Shown here one piece after another: positions 9,362 through 18,531 of a stretch of 64,000 nucleotides of DNA. Under the pieces are notes generated by a model. That model saw only the letters and a list, made by a program, of their open reading frames with translations. It was not told the DNA's origin and did not search any database. The stretch spans positions 1,798,001-1,862,000 of the forward strand of contig OZ241903.1 of the NCBI GenBank assembly GCA_965203635.1, read 5' to 3'. A program made the position numbers and the translations under genes. Each line of letters begins with the position of its first letter. Positions within the stretch are counted from its first letter, which is position 1. Source of the stretch: Aldehydirespirator sp965203635. Its GTDB lineage: Bacteria > Actinomycetota > Acidimicrobiia > Acidimicrobiales > Aldehydirespiratoraceae.

Positions 9362-10195
9362 ATGGCTGAGATCGGGCGGCTGCCGCCGGACTGCACGACG
9401 GACGACATCATCGAGGCCAACGAGCACGACGGGGGCGTGATCGTCGACGGCTGGCTGGCGTCCGACCTGCTGGGCCGGTTCAATGCCGAACTTGAGCCTT
9501 GGCTGGACATCCACGGCGGCACCGACTCCGGATCGGACGCGTCAGACGAGTTTCTTGGCAGGCGAACCAGGCGGCTACAAGGGCTTTGCGCCAAGGCTCC
9601 CAGCTTCGTGGAGATCATGCTGGACGGGCGGCTGCTGGGCTTCGCCGAGGAGGTGGTGGGGCCGATCAGTCCCACCCTCATCCTCAACGACGGCGAGGTC
9701 ATCGACATCGGTCCGGGTGAGTCGGCCCAGCCGTTCCACCGCGACGACGACGCCTGGAACTTCGCGTACCCACGGGCTCCAATGATCGTCAACACCATCG
9801 CCGCCCTGGTGGACATCACCCCGGAGATGGGGGGCACGCTGGTGGTGCCCGGCAGCCATCGCTGGGAGCCCGGCCGCCAGCCGGCCCCCGACGAGGTGGC
9901 CGCCTGCTCGCTTCCCGCCGGTTCGGCGTTGTTCTTCCGGGGCGACACGCTTCACGCCGGCGGGGCCAACCGCACCCGCGATCGCTGGCGGCGGGCCCTG
10001 TCCACCGGCTACTGCTGCGGCTGGCTGCGGCCGGTGGAGAACAGCTATACCAACATCCCGCCGGAGGTGGCCCGGACCCTGCCCCGCCGGGCCCAGGAAC
10101 TGCTCGGCTACGCCCTCTACGACGCCTCAGGCGTGGGCGGCGGCTACCTCGGCTACCACGACATGGGCGACCCCATGCGCCTGATGGAGGGCTGA
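9362..10195 (+). CDS. Phytanoyl-CoA dioxygenase (PhyH) family protein
   Basis: Fe(II)/2-oxoglutarate-dependent oxygenase of 277 residues. The iron triad is visible as His126-x-Asp128 (FHRDDD) and a distal His198 (GDTLHAGG), followed by an Arg (RDRWRR) suited to bind 2-oxoglutarate. Such enzymes hydroxylate or dealkylate lipids or small amines; the substrate is unknown. The ATG at 9362 is preferred over upstream codons because these overlap the divergent Ldh-type gene. Only 49 bp separate the two start codons, so they probably share a control region. Confidence 0.8.
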   Translation: MAEIGRLPPDCTTDDIIEANEHDGGVIVDGWLASDLLGRFNAELEPWLDIHGGTDSGSDASDEFLGRRTRRLQGLCAKAPSFVEIMLDGRLLGFAEEVVGPISPTLILNDGEVIDIGPGESAQPFHRDDDAWNFAYPRAPMIVNTIAALVDITPEMGGTLVVPGSHRWEPGRQPAPDEVAACSLPAGSALFFRGDTLHAGGANRTRDRWRRALSTGYCCGWLRPVENSYTNIPPEVARTLPRRAQELLGYALYDASGVGGGYLGYHDMGDPMRLMEG

Positions 10196-10205
10196 AGGGA
10201 TCGGA

Positions 10206-10679
10206 CTACAGCTCGTCGAGCGACTCCCCGGACGAGCCGATCGACATGAACTCGATGATGCTGCCGAAGGGATCCCTGCAGTACACCGCCTCGCCGCCGT
10301 GGTCGAAGCGGAGCGGGTCGCCCATCCTTGCGCCTCCGAGCTCGACGAGCCGGTTCAAGGCGGCGCCCACGTCGTCCACTTCGATGGCGAGATGGCGCAG
10401 GCCCAGCTCGTGGGCTCCCCGGTCGGCTGGATCGTCCCCGACCCGGTCGGGGGCGTGGTACTGCCACAACTCCAGGTAGCTGCTCGATCCCCGCATCATC
10501 ACGCCGTCGGCTGAGGATCCGGCCAGCCCCACCGCACTGTCGGCACCGGGGTCGGGGGCTCGCCACCGGTCCCGCCCGATGACCTCCATGTCGAGCAGGG
10601 CGGCGTAGAAGGCGACCGCGGCGTCGAGGTCGCGGACCACCAGCCCGGCGTGGTGGATCCCCCTGATGCGCAAGGTCAA
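10206..10679 (-). CDS. VOC family (glyoxalase-like) protein
   Basis: Single VOC module of 157 residues. His9/His10 (RGIHHAGL), a His in the second half (LRHLAIEVDD) and the terminal Glu (SIIEFMS) fit the metal-binding pattern. The start is TTG, whose last two bases plus A form the stop (TGA) of the VOC gene upstream, a TTGA coupling; a second in-frame TTG follows two codons later. It converges on the PhyH gene with an 10-bp gap. Reaction unknown. Confidence 0.75.
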   Translation of the reverse strand: MTLRIRGIHHAGLVVRDLDAAVAFYAALLDMEVIGRDRWRAPDPGADSAVGLAGSSADGVMMRGSSSYLELWQYHAPDRVGDDPADRGAHELGLRHLAIEVDDVGAALNRLVELGGARMGDPLRFDHGGEAVYCRDPFGSIIEFMSIGSSGESLDEL

Positions 10680-11548
10680 GCAGCCAGACGCTCGCGCACC
10701 TGCACGAGGTTGCCGCTGGGCTCCCGCAGGTACCCGGTGCGGGCTCCTATGCGGTCATCGTGCGCGGGGGCGGCCACCTCGCCGAAGCCGGCCGCCACCG
10801 CGTCCCGCCAGGCCGCGTCCACGTCACCGGCCTGGTACAGGATCGTGGAGATCACCGGGCCGTGACGCTCCATCAGGGCGTGCTCCGCCTCGGTGCTGGG
10901 GGTGGCCAGCACGTTCACGCACTGGCGGCCCTCATAGGTGTGGTCGGCCAGGTACACCAGCCCGTCGTTGGCGCTGCGGGCATCCAGGATGATCCGCTGG
11001 CCCAGCACGTCGGTGTACCACTCGACCTGGCCGTCCAGGTCGCGGCACAGCTGCACCACGCCCAGGGTCTGCAGGCCGGGATGCCCCACCGGGCGGAACT
11101 CCACGTCGGGAGTCTTGAACTCGCTCGGGTACGACATGATCTCCACCCAGCGGCCCTCGAGGTCGATGGCCACGAAGCCGTGGTAGGTGTCGCCGAACTC
11201 CTCATAGGGCATCGCCACCTCCGCGCCGTTGGACTGGAGGTGGTCCACGGTGTCGAACGCGCTGGGCACGATCCAGCAGATGTGGTTGATGCCCGAGTCG
11301 TGCTCGGCGAACCAGTTGCGCTCGTACTCGAACTGGTAAGGGGGCGACTCCAGCTGCATCTGGAAGGGGGCGCCGCAGGCCAGGAAGGTGTAGTCGACAC
11401 CCCCCTCGCCGGTGTGGTGCAGGTCTGGGATCCCCTCCCAGTAGTAGGCCGGGATGGCGTGGTACCAGCGCAGCCAGTTCCACATGGCGTCGCGAGGCTG
11501 CTTCTCGAATATGCACAGGTGGTGCAACTGGTAGGTCGGGTCGGTCAT
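10676..11548 (-). CDS. Two-domain VOC family protein
   Basis: A 290-residue protein with two VOC-like halves (residues ~5-150 and ~165-285). Visible ligand candidates are YQLHHLCIF, INHICWIVP and repeated VEIMS-type strands. The ATG at 11548 is chosen because GGAGAA lies 5 nt upstream; a further ATG at 11575 lacks this. The stop overlaps the TTG of the next VOC gene, so the pair may make a complex. Divergent from the Rieske-ThDP gene. Function unknown; the family includes dioxygenases of aromatic compounds. Confidence 0.7.
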   Translation of the reverse strand: MTDPTYQLHHLCIFEKQPRDAMWNWLRWYHAIPAYYWEGIPDLHHTGEGGVDYTFLACGAPFQMQLESPPYQFEYERNWFAEHDSGINHICWIVPSAFDTVDHLQSNGAEVAMPYEEFGDTYHGFVAIDLEGRWVEIMSYPSEFKTPDVEFRPVGHPGLQTLGVVQLCRDLDGQVEWYTDVLGQRIILDARSANDGLVYLADHTYEGRQCVNVLATPSTEAEHALMERHGPVISTILYQAGDVDAAWRDAVAAGFGEVAAPAHDDRIGARTGYLREPSGNLVQVRERLAA

Positions 11549-11706
11549 GGGCTTCTCCGGGCTGATCGCGTCCACGGTCCGGGAATCGGAGCAACGATAG
11601 ATGGCAACCGGCGGCGGAGAGAACGCAGAGCGGAGACTGGGAGCAATCAGACCGAGCTTGCGGCCAATGTAGGTTGGGACTTCAACCGAGATCAGGAGCG
11701 ACTGCC

Positions 11707-13725
11707 TTGCCCCCCACTGACGACACGGCGCCGAGCGTCGACGAGCCGGCGCTGCCGGAGGGCGAGTTCGCCTGGCACAAGCTGGTCGACCTCGACACCC
11801 TGGGCGACGGCCGGGTGATGACGGTGACCGTGGGCCACGAGAGCCTGTGCGTGACCCGCACCGCCGACGGCGGATACGGCTGCCTCGACAACGCCTGCCC
11901 GCATCAAGGCGGCCCGCTGGGGGAGGGCTCGATCGAGGGCGGATGGCTGCGCTGCCCGTGGCACGGATACGACTACTCGCCCAAGAACGGCAAGCCCCCG
12001 CCGCCCTTCGACGACGCCCCGGCCGCCTACCGGACCGAGGTGCGGGCCGACGGGGTGTACGCCGCCCTGCCGGTCGAGCGGCCCCGGGACCGCACCGTCT
12101 CCGACGTGCTGGTGGAGACCATGGTGGCTTGGGGCGTCACCCACGTCTTCGGCATGGTCGGCCACTCCAACCTGGGCTTCGCCGACGCGGTGCGGGCCGC
12201 CGAGGCCCGGGGCGACCTGAGCTTCGTCGGCATCCGCCATGAGGGGGCGGCCTCGTTCGCGGCCTGCGCCTACGGCAAGCTCACCGGCGGGCTGGCCGCC
12301 TGCTTCGCCATCGCCGGCCCGGGCTCCACCAACCTGCTCACCGGGCTGTACGACGCCAAGATGGACCGGGCCCCGGTGCTGGCCCTGTCGGGCCAGGTGC
12401 CCTCGAAGGTGCGGGGCCGGGGCGCCTTCCAGGACACCGACCTGTCGGCCGCGTTCGCCGACGTAGCCCGCTACTCCGCAACCGTGCAGTCCGGGTCCAA
12501 CTACGCCGAGTTGATGAACCTGGCCTGCAAGACCGCCATAGTCGAACGCGACGTGGCTCATCTGGTGCTTCCCGACGAGGTACAGGTCCTGCCCGCGCCC
12601 TCCGGCGGGGCCGGGTCGCCGGGCTCGCCTCAGGGGCGTACCGGCTCGCGGGCCGTCGAACCCCCCTCCGAGGCTCTTGCCGCCGCGGTAGAGGCGGTGG
12701 CCGCAGCGCGCCGGCCACTGATCATCGTGGGCCATGGCTCCCGCTCGGCCATGACCGACATCGGTGCCCTCGCTGAGCAGATCGGCGCGCCGGTGGCCAC
12801 CACGTTCAAGGGCAAGGGGCTGATCGGGGATCGCCATCCGCTGGCCTGCGGTGTGCTGGGCCGCTCGGGCACTCCCATCGCCAGCTGGTTCATGAACGAG
12901 GCCGACCTGCTGTTGACCTTCGGGGTGTCGTTCGCCAACCACACCGGCATCGCCGACTACAAGCCCATCGTCCAGGTGGACTTCGATCCCATGGCCCTCG
13001 GCCGGTTCCACCCGGTGGACGTGCCGGTGCTGGCCGAGGTCGGCGTGGCCGCCCGGGCCCTGACCGGGGCCATGCCCGAGGATCGCCGCTGCCAGGACCT
13101 GCGGCCCGAGGTGGCCGAGCGGTGGGCCATCTGGCGCGACGAGAAGGCCCGCCGCCGGGCCGACGACCGGGGCGAGGGCCTCAACGCGGCGTCGGTGTTC
13201 GACGCCCTCAGCCGGCTGGTGCCCGCCGACGCCATCGTGCCGGTGGACGTGGGCAACCACGCCTACTCCTTCGGGCGCTACTTCGAGACCCGGGGCCAGA
13301 CCGTGCTCATGTCGGGCTACCTCGGCTCCATCGGCTTCTCGCTGCCTGCGGCCATGGGCTGCTGGGCCGCCACCCGGAGCCGCCCCGAGCACGCCGGCCG
13401 GGCCGTGGTGTCGGTTTCGGGCGACGGCGGCTTCGGCCAGTACGCCATGGAGCTCACCACGGCGGCCAAGCACGGCATGGACATCACCCATGTGCTGCTG
13501 AACAACAACGAGCTGGGCAAGATCTCAAAGGAGCAGCGGGCCGCCGAACTCGACGTGTGGCAGACCTCTCTGCACAACCCCGACTTCGCGGCGTTCGCCG
13601 AGCTGTGCGGCGCCCGCGGCTTCCGGGTCACCGCCGCCGACCAACTCGACGGCGCGGTCGAAGCGGCCCTCGACCACCAGGGCCCCGCCCTCGTGGAGAT
13701 CCTCACCGACCCCCTGCTGGTCTAG
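11707..13725 (+). CDS. Rieske [2Fe-2S] - thiamine-diphosphate enzyme fusion
   Basis: A 672-residue fusion. Residues ~20-125 form a Rieske domain with Cys64-x-His66 and Cys83-x2-His86. Residues ~130-672 are a complete thiamine-diphosphate enzyme of the acetolactate synthase/benzoylformate decarboxylase class: the PYR domain has the catalytic Glu region (IRHEGAAS), followed by a central domain (PLIIVGHGSRS) and a PP domain with the GDGGF...NNNELG metal/ThDP motif around residue 573. Known relatives decarboxylate or ligate 2-oxo acids; the cluster could pass or sense electrons. The TTG start is chosen for the AGGAG 8 nt upstream; the in-frame TTG at 11674 is an alternative. Probably cytoplasmic. 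Confidence 0.8.
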   Translation: MPPTDDTAPSVDEPALPEGEFAWHKLVDLDTLGDGRVMTVTVGHESLCVTRTADGGYGCLDNACPHQGGPLGEGSIEGGWLRCPWHGYDYSPKNGKPPPPFDDAPAAYRTEVRADGVYAALPVERPRDRTVSDVLVETMVAWGVTHVFGMVGHSNLGFADAVRAAEARGDLSFVGIRHEGAASFAACAYGKLTGGLAACFAIAGPGSTNLLTGLYDAKMDRAPVLALSGQVPSKVRGRGAFQDTDLSAAFADVARYSATVQSGSNYAELMNLACKTAIVERDVAHLVLPDEVQVLPAPSGGAGSPGSPQGRTGSRAVEPPSEALAAAVEAVAAARRPLIIVGHGSRSAMTDIGALAEQIGAPVATTFKGKGLIGDRHPLACGVLGRSGTPIASWFMNEADLLLTFGVSFANHTGIADYKPIVQVDFDPMALGRFHPVDVPVLAEVGVAARALTGAMPEDRRCQDLRPEVAERWAIWRDEKARRRADDRGEGLNAASVFDALSRLVPADAIVPVDVGNHAYSFGRYFETRGQTVLMSGYLGSIGFSLPAAMGCWAATRSRPEHAGRAVVSVSGDGGFGQYAMELTTAAKHGMDITHVLLNNNELGKISKEQRAAELDVWQTSLHNPDFAAFAELCGARGFRVTAADQLDGAVEAALDHQGPALVEILTDPLLV

Positions 13726-13761
13726 CGGCTCGTCCCGACCCCTACGGTCGTTCGGCTGCTC

Positions 13762-13785
13762 GGGGGAGGTTCAGGGACATCCCCC
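13762..13785 (+). terminator. Possible terminator hairpin after the Rieske-ThDP gene
   Basis: Perfect 6-bp arms GGGGGA/TCCCCC around a 12-nt loop, 36 nt after the stop codon. There is no T-run, so intrinsic termination is uncertain. Confidence 0.3.
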
Positions 13786-13890
13786 ATTGGGCATGGGCAC
13801 GCCGCCGGGCACGGTGGACTCGTGGATGAGACTGCGCCGGGGCCGCAGCCTTCGAAGAGCAACGGAACGGGGCACCCGTATGCTGCGGCC

Positions 13891-14814
13891 GTGTCGATGG
13901 TCGAGACGCAGGGGCTGACGCAGCGGTTCGGCTCGACAGTCGCCCTCGACGCCCTCGACCTTCAGATGCAGTCCGGCGTTACCGGGCTGGTGGGTGCCAA
14001 CGGCGCGGGCAAGACGACCCTGCTCAACGCCATGCTCGGACTGCGGGTGCCCACCTCGGGATCTCTCACCGTGCTGGGCTTCGACCCGCAGACAGCCGGT
14101 CAGCGGCTCAGGGCACTGGTCGGCTTCGCCCCCGAGCGCAACGTGCTGCCCGACGAGATGCGGGCTGTCGACTTCGTCCGCCACCTGTCCGAGGTGCGGG
14201 GGCTGCCCCGCGGCGAGGCCCGCAACCGGGCCTCCGACACCCTGTGGCTGGTAGGGCTGGGGGAGGAGCGCCTCCGGACGCTGGGCACCATGTCGACCGG
14301 CCAGCGCCAGCGGGTGAAGCTGGCCCAGGCCATCGCCTCAGACCCCAAGCTCGTGCTGCTCGACGAGCCCACCGACGGCCTCGACCCGGTGCAGCGCAGC
14401 GAGATGCTGACCCTGATCGGCCAGATCAGCCGGGACTTCTCGATCAACGTGGTGCTGTCCTCACACCAGCTCGAGGAGGTCGAGCGGGTGTGCGACAACG
14501 TCGTGGCCCTGGATGCCGGCCGTCTGGTGGCCTGCGGGCCGATCAGCGAGCTCGTCGGCGCGGGCGACGGGATCACGCTCGAGCTGGTGGACGTGGCCGA
14601 GCCCGCCGGATCGGTCGACGCGGTGGAGGCCGCTCTGCGGGCCGGCGGCCTGGAGGTGCGGCGCCAGGAGGCCATGCTGGCCCTGCGGGGCGCAGCGTTC
14701 GACGAGCTCTGCGACCGGTCCCGCGACGCGGTGGCCGCGGCCGGCGCCCGGATCCGCCGCCTCGACACCCGGCGCCGCACGCTCGAGGACCTCTTCGAGG
14801 ACGCGCCCCGATGA
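13891..14814 (+). CDS. ABC transporter ATP-binding protein (exporter type)
   Basis: ATPase of an ABC-2-type export system with Walker A (GANGAGKTT), signature MSTGQRQRVK and Walker B (LVLLDEPTDGLD), plus a ~90-residue C-terminal tail. I choose the GTG at 13891 because TATGCT ends 6 nt before it (leaderless pattern) and homology begins just after; an in-frame GTG at 13822 would add 23 poorly conserved residues. First of four overlapping genes, ATPase-permease-ATPase-permease. Confidence 0.8.
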   Translation: MSMVETQGLTQRFGSTVALDALDLQMQSGVTGLVGANGAGKTTLLNAMLGLRVPTSGSLTVLGFDPQTAGQRLRALVGFAPERNVLPDEMRAVDFVRHLSEVRGLPRGEARNRASDTLWLVGLGEERLRTLGTMSTGQRQRVKLAQAIASDPKLVLLDEPTDGLDPVQRSEMLTLIGQISRDFSINVVLSSHQLEEVERVCDNVVALDAGRLVACGPISELVGAGDGITLELVDVAEPAGSVDAVEAALRAGGLEVRRQEAMLALRGAAFDELCDRSRDAVAAAGARIRRLDTRRRTLEDLFEDAPR

Positions 14815-15773
14815 GCGACGCGCCCGCCCCGGCTGCGCCCACGCCCTCGGGCGAGACGGCCCAGATCATCGATCAGGGCTACCGGTCCTACGACGGCCCC
14901 CGCACCGGCCTGGTGGGATCGGTCCGCTCGGTGGTCCGCTACTCGGTGCGCCACACCCTCGGACTCGGCCGCCCGGCCCGCCACAAGATCCTGCCCTGGC
15001 TGGCGGTGGCCATCGCGCTGGTGCCCGCGGTGGTGTTCGTGGGGCTCGCCGTCGTGCTCGACATCGACATCATCGAAGACGAGATCCTGCCCGACTACCA
15101 CGAGTACTACGGCTTCATCACCACCGCGCTGTTCTTCTATTGCGGCATCGTGGTGCCCGACATCCTGGTCTCCGACCGCCGCAGCGGGATGCTCCAGCTC
15201 TACCTGTCGACCCCGCTCCAGCGGTGGAGCTATCTCGGCTCCAAGGCACTGGCGGTGGCCCTCACCCTGGCCGTTCTGACCGTCGGGCCGGTGCTGTTCC
15301 TGCTGGTGGCCTACACCATCGAGGGCTCGGGGCCCGACGGGTTCATCGAGTGGATCAAGATCTTCGTGCGGATCATCGTGGCCGGCGGGGCCATCTCGGC
15401 CGCGTTCACCGCGGCCAGCCTGGCCGCGGCCAGCCTCACCGACCGCCGGGCCTTCGCCTCAGTGGGGGTCATCCTGTTGCTGTGGGGCAGCGGGTTCGTG
15501 ACGCTGGCGCTGGTCCAGGAGGCCGACATGAGCGCCAACATCTACGCCTTCGACCTCGGAGGGATCTCCGACGAGCTCAAGAACAGGATCTACGGCATCG
15601 AGGGGATCGATCCCATCGGAAGTGAGGGGTCTGCGTCGTCGGACGATTTCAATCCCGGGGCGGGGCGGGCCAGCCTGTCCACCACGTTCGTGGCCGCCGC
15701 CAACCTGGCGTGGGTGGCGGCCGGCTCGGCCGTCGTGTGGTGGCGCTACCGGCGACTTGCGCTGAGCCGATGA
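14811..15773 (+). CDS. ABC-2 type transporter permease
   Basis: A 320-residue membrane protein with about six hydrophobic segments and a ~50-residue cytoplasmic N-terminus containing an IIDQGYRSYDGPR-type motif seen in ABC-2 permeases paired with such ATPases. It overlaps the ATPase genes on both sides by 4 nt (ATGA). Transported substrate unknown; exported lipids, drugs or peptides are usual. Confidence 0.8.
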   Translation: MSDAPAPAAPTPSGETAQIIDQGYRSYDGPRTGLVGSVRSVVRYSVRHTLGLGRPARHKILPWLAVAIALVPAVVFVGLAVVLDIDIIEDEILPDYHEYYGFITTALFFYCGIVVPDILVSDRRSGMLQLYLSTPLQRWSYLGSKALAVALTLAVLTVGPVLFLLVAYTIEGSGPDGFIEWIKIFVRIIVAGGAISAAFTAASLAAASLTDRRAFASVGVILLLWGSGFVTLALVQEADMSANIYAFDLGGISDELKNRIYGIEGIDPIGSEGSASSDDFNPGAGRASLSTTFVAAANLAWVAAGSAVVWWRYRRLALSR

Positions 15774-16765
15774 GCACCCAGCCGCCCCCGCCTCCCGGCT
15801 CCGTGCCTCCTTCGCCGGCATCGGCTCCTCCGCCCCCTCCGCCCGACACCTCGGCCATGGTCGCGGTGAACGGCGTGTCGAAGGTGTTCGGGGACGTCGT
15901 GGCGGTGTCGGACGTGACCTTCTCGGTTCGGGCTGGGGTCACCGCCCTGCTCGGCCCCAACGGCGCCGGCAAGTCCACCCTGTTCAGGGTGATGTGCGGG
16001 CTGACCCCGCCCACGCAGGGCACCGTCCGGGTGCTGGGCGTCGACGCCCGCCGCGACCGCGCCGTGCGGGGCCGAATCGGCCTCGTCCCTCAGCAGGACG
16101 GCCTGTTCGACCGGCTCAGCGCCCTCCAGTTCGTATCGTTCGCGGCGGCCACCGAAGCCGTGGCCGAGCCCGAGCGGGCGGCCCGGCGGGCCCTGGGGAT
16201 CGTGGACCTCGACGCCGACGACTCCAGGCCGGTGTCGGGGTTCTCCAAGGGCATGCGCCAGCGGGTGAAGCTGGCCGCCGCCCTGGTGCACGACCCCGAG
16301 GTGCTGATCCTCGACGAGCCCTTGACCGGGCTCGATCCCGTGCAGCGGCGCCGCATGATCGAGCTGTTCCACGGACTGGGCGACGAGGGCCGGTGCGTGC
16401 TCGTGTCGAGCCACGTGCTCGAGGAGGTGGCCCGCCTCGGGTCCCGGATCCTGCTCATCGCCCAGGGACGCCTGGCCGCCACCGGCGACTACCGGGAGTT
16501 GCGCGAGCTGATGGACGACCGCCCCCACCGGATCCGCATCGCGGTCGACCGGCCCCGGCGGTTCGCGGCCGCCCTGGTGGAGTCGGGCACCGCGGTAGGG
16601 GTGAGCGTCGGCCGTGACTCCCTCGTCGTGGACACCCGCGACGTCGATCGCCTCGGCCGGGAGGTCGCGCCGCTGGCCCAGCGTCTCGATGCCCGACTGT
16701 CGAGGGTCGCTCCCCTGGACGAGGATCTCGAATCGGTGTTCCGCTACCTGGTGGAGAAGCGATGA
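15770..16765 (+). CDS. ABC transporter ATP-binding protein with Pro-rich N-terminus
   Basis: Second ATPase of the exporter (331 residues). The first ~28 residues are nearly all Pro, Ser and Ala. The ABC domain has GPNGAGKST, signature FSKGMRQRVK and Walker B (VLILDEPLTGLD), and an accessory C-terminal domain of ~100 residues. Coupled by ATGA overlaps to permeases on both sides. The two ATPases are diverged and may make a heterodimer. Confidence 0.85.
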   Translation: MSTQPPPPPGSVPPSPASAPPPPPPDTSAMVAVNGVSKVFGDVVAVSDVTFSVRAGVTALLGPNGAGKSTLFRVMCGLTPPTQGTVRVLGVDARRDRAVRGRIGLVPQQDGLFDRLSALQFVSFAAATEAVAEPERAARRALGIVDLDADDSRPVSGFSKGMRQRVKLAAALVHDPEVLILDEPLTGLDPVQRRRMIELFHGLGDEGRCVLVSSHVLEEVARLGSRILLIAQGRLAATGDYRELRELMDDRPHRIRIAVDRPRRFAAALVESGTAVGVSVGRDSLVVDTRDVDRLGREVAPLAQRLDARLSRVAPLDEDLESVFRYLVEKR

Positions 16766-17553
16766 CCGCGCCAGCGACCTCACCGGCCCGGGCCCGCCAT
16801 GTGCCCCGACTGCGGGCCGCGACGCTGACCTACCGGGTGCTGGTCCGCCAGGTCATCACGCCGGGCCGGCTGGCGGCGCTCGGCGCGCTGGGCGCGCTGA
16901 TGATCCTTGTGGGCTGGCTGGTCGGGATCACCACCGGGGACGGCGACCGCGGCGCGGCCGGGCTGCTGCGCGACGGAGCCGGCTACGCCGACGGCTTCGG
17001 GCTGATCATCATCGTGCCCATCGTGGCGTTGGTGTTCGGCTCGTCGGTGCTGGGCGAGACCCGCGAGGACGGCACCCTGGTGTACCTGTGGCTGCGTCCC
17101 ATGGACCGCGGCCCGGTGGTGGTGGGGGCCGCGGCTGCGGCGGCCACCGCCGCGCTGCCGTTGACGGTGGTGCCCACTGCGCTGGGCGGGTGGCTGGCGG
17201 CCGACCGCGTCGCCGGGTCCGTGGACCTGCTGTGGGGCGCAGTGGCCGCGGCGGCCCTGGGCACGGCGGCGTACTCGTCGCTGTTCGTTCTAGTGGGCCT
17301 GCTCCTCAAGAAGCCGATCATGTGGGGCCTCGGCTACGTGCTTCTGTGGGAGGGCCTGGCCGTGGGTCTCGGAGATTTCGCGGCCCGCCTGTCGCTGAGG
17401 GGCTACACCCGGTCGGTGCTGAGCCACCTCGGCGGGATCGACTACGGCTTCGACCCCTACACGACCACCACCGCGCTCGTGGTGCTGGCCGCGGTGTCGG
17501 TCGCGGGCCTGATCCTGGCCGCGGTCAGGCTCAACCGGCTCGAAGTCGCCTGA
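16762..17553 (+). CDS. ABC-2 type transporter permease
   Basis: A 263-residue membrane protein with about six hydrophobic segments, including the LVFGSSVLGETREDGTL region typical of ABC-2 permeases with an inner-leaflet helix. Last gene of the exporter operon, followed by a strong palindrome at 17568-17616. No substrate assignment. Confidence 0.8.
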   Translation: MTAPATSPARARHVPRLRAATLTYRVLVRQVITPGRLAALGALGALMILVGWLVGITTGDGDRGAAGLLRDGAGYADGFGLIIIVPIVALVFGSSVLGETREDGTLVYLWLRPMDRGPVVVGAAAAAATAALPLTVVPTALGGWLAADRVAGSVDLLWGAVAAAALGTAAYSSLFVLVGLLLKKPIMWGLGYVLLWEGLAVGLGDFAARLSLRGYTRSVLSHLGGIDYGFDPYTTTTALVVLAAVSVAGLILAAVRLNRLEVA

Positions 17554-17567
17554 GCGCGCCTCTGAGC

Positions 17568-17616
17568 GAACATGAAGCAGTTAACCACCTCAGGGGTGGC
17601 TAAGTCCTTCATGTTC
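17568..17616. terminator. Nested palindrome between convergent genes
   Basis: Outer perfect 9-bp arms GAACATGAA/TTCATGTTC enclose an inner stem (CCACC/GGTGG flanked by TTA/TAA). It lies between the exporter permease (+) and the enoyl-CoA hydratase (-), a natural place for a bidirectional terminator, though there is no T-run. Confidence 0.5.
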
Positions 17617-17663
17617 CCGGCTGCCCGGCCGACCACCGGTCGGTGTGGGGCGGCCGGTCGCGG

Positions 17664-18440
17664 CTAGCGGCCGGTGAAGGTGGCCTTGCCGGGGCCCTTC
17701 TCCAGGAAGCTGGCCACACCGATGGCGGCGTCGTCGGTGGTGAAGCACTCGCCGAACTGCTCGGTCTCGCGGGCCACCGCGTCGGCCAGTGACAGGGGCA
17801 GGCCGTCCATCACCGCCTGTTTGGCCATGCGCAGCGCCGCGGGTCCGGCCGCGTAGCCAGCGGCCATCTCGACGGCCGCGTCGTAGGTCTCCTCGGCAGG
17901 ATGCACCGCCGAGACGAGGCCGATGGCGCGGGCCTCGTCGGGGTACACGTTGCGGCCGGTGTAGATGATCTCCTTGGCCTTGGTAATGCCGACGAGCCGG
18001 GGAAGGCGCTGGGTGCCCCCGCCGCCCGGGATGATGCCCAGCTTGATCTCGGGCTGGCCGAACACCGCGTCGTCCGCGGCCACCCGGAACTCGGCGGCCA
18101 TGGCCAACTCCATGCCGCCGCCCAGCGCGTAGCCGTTGACGGCCGCCACCGTGATCTGGGGCATGTTCTCAACCGCCAGGAATGTGTCGTTGAACTGGCG
18201 CGACAGCGCCTGGGCCTCGGCCGGAGCGAGGCCGGAGAAGCCGCCGATGTCGGCGCCGGCCGCGAAGATCCGGGGCCCGCCCCAGATCACTGCCGCCCTG
18301 ACGTCGGGGTCGGCCCCGACCGCGTTCGCGGCTTCGGTCAACTCGCCGAGCACCTGGGGGTTGAGGGCGTTCATCTTGGGCCGGTCGACGCGGATGGTGG
18401 CCACTCCACTGCTGGTCTCGACTCGAACGAAGTCGCCCAC
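17664..18440 (-). CDS. Enoyl-CoA hydratase/isomerase family protein
   Basis: Crotonase-fold protein of 258 residues. The oxyanion-hole segments FAAGADIGGF and NGYALGGGMELA are present, and both catalytic-type Glu positions of true hydratases are occupied (GGGMELA and FGQPEIKLGIIPGGGGTQ). This supports 2-enoyl-CoA hydration in fatty-acid or related degradation. The start is GTG with GGAGAG upstream. Divergent from the SDR gene. Confidence 0.85.
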   Translation of the reverse strand: MGDFVRVETSSGVATIRVDRPKMNALNPQVLGELTEAANAVGADPDVRAAVIWGGPRIFAAGADIGGFSGLAPAEAQALSRQFNDTFLAVENMPQITVAAVNGYALGGGMELAMAAEFRVAADDAVFGQPEIKLGIIPGGGGTQRLPRLVGITKAKEIIYTGRNVYPDEARAIGLVSAVHPAEETYDAAVEMAAGYAAGPAALRMAKQAVMDGLPLSLADAVARETEQFGECFTTDDAAIGVASFLEKGPGKATFTGR

Positions 18441-18531
18441 GGCTCTCTCCTACCTGTTGCATTCGCTGCGGGCCAGCAACCCTACTGGCCGCACCTGCGC
18501 AGTATCGTCAGCCGGGATCGAAGGGAGACGC

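Noticed and set aside
17568..17616. Third copy of the R2 palindrome family
   Set aside because: Size and nested layout are alike, but arms and interior differ, so common origin cannot be supported.
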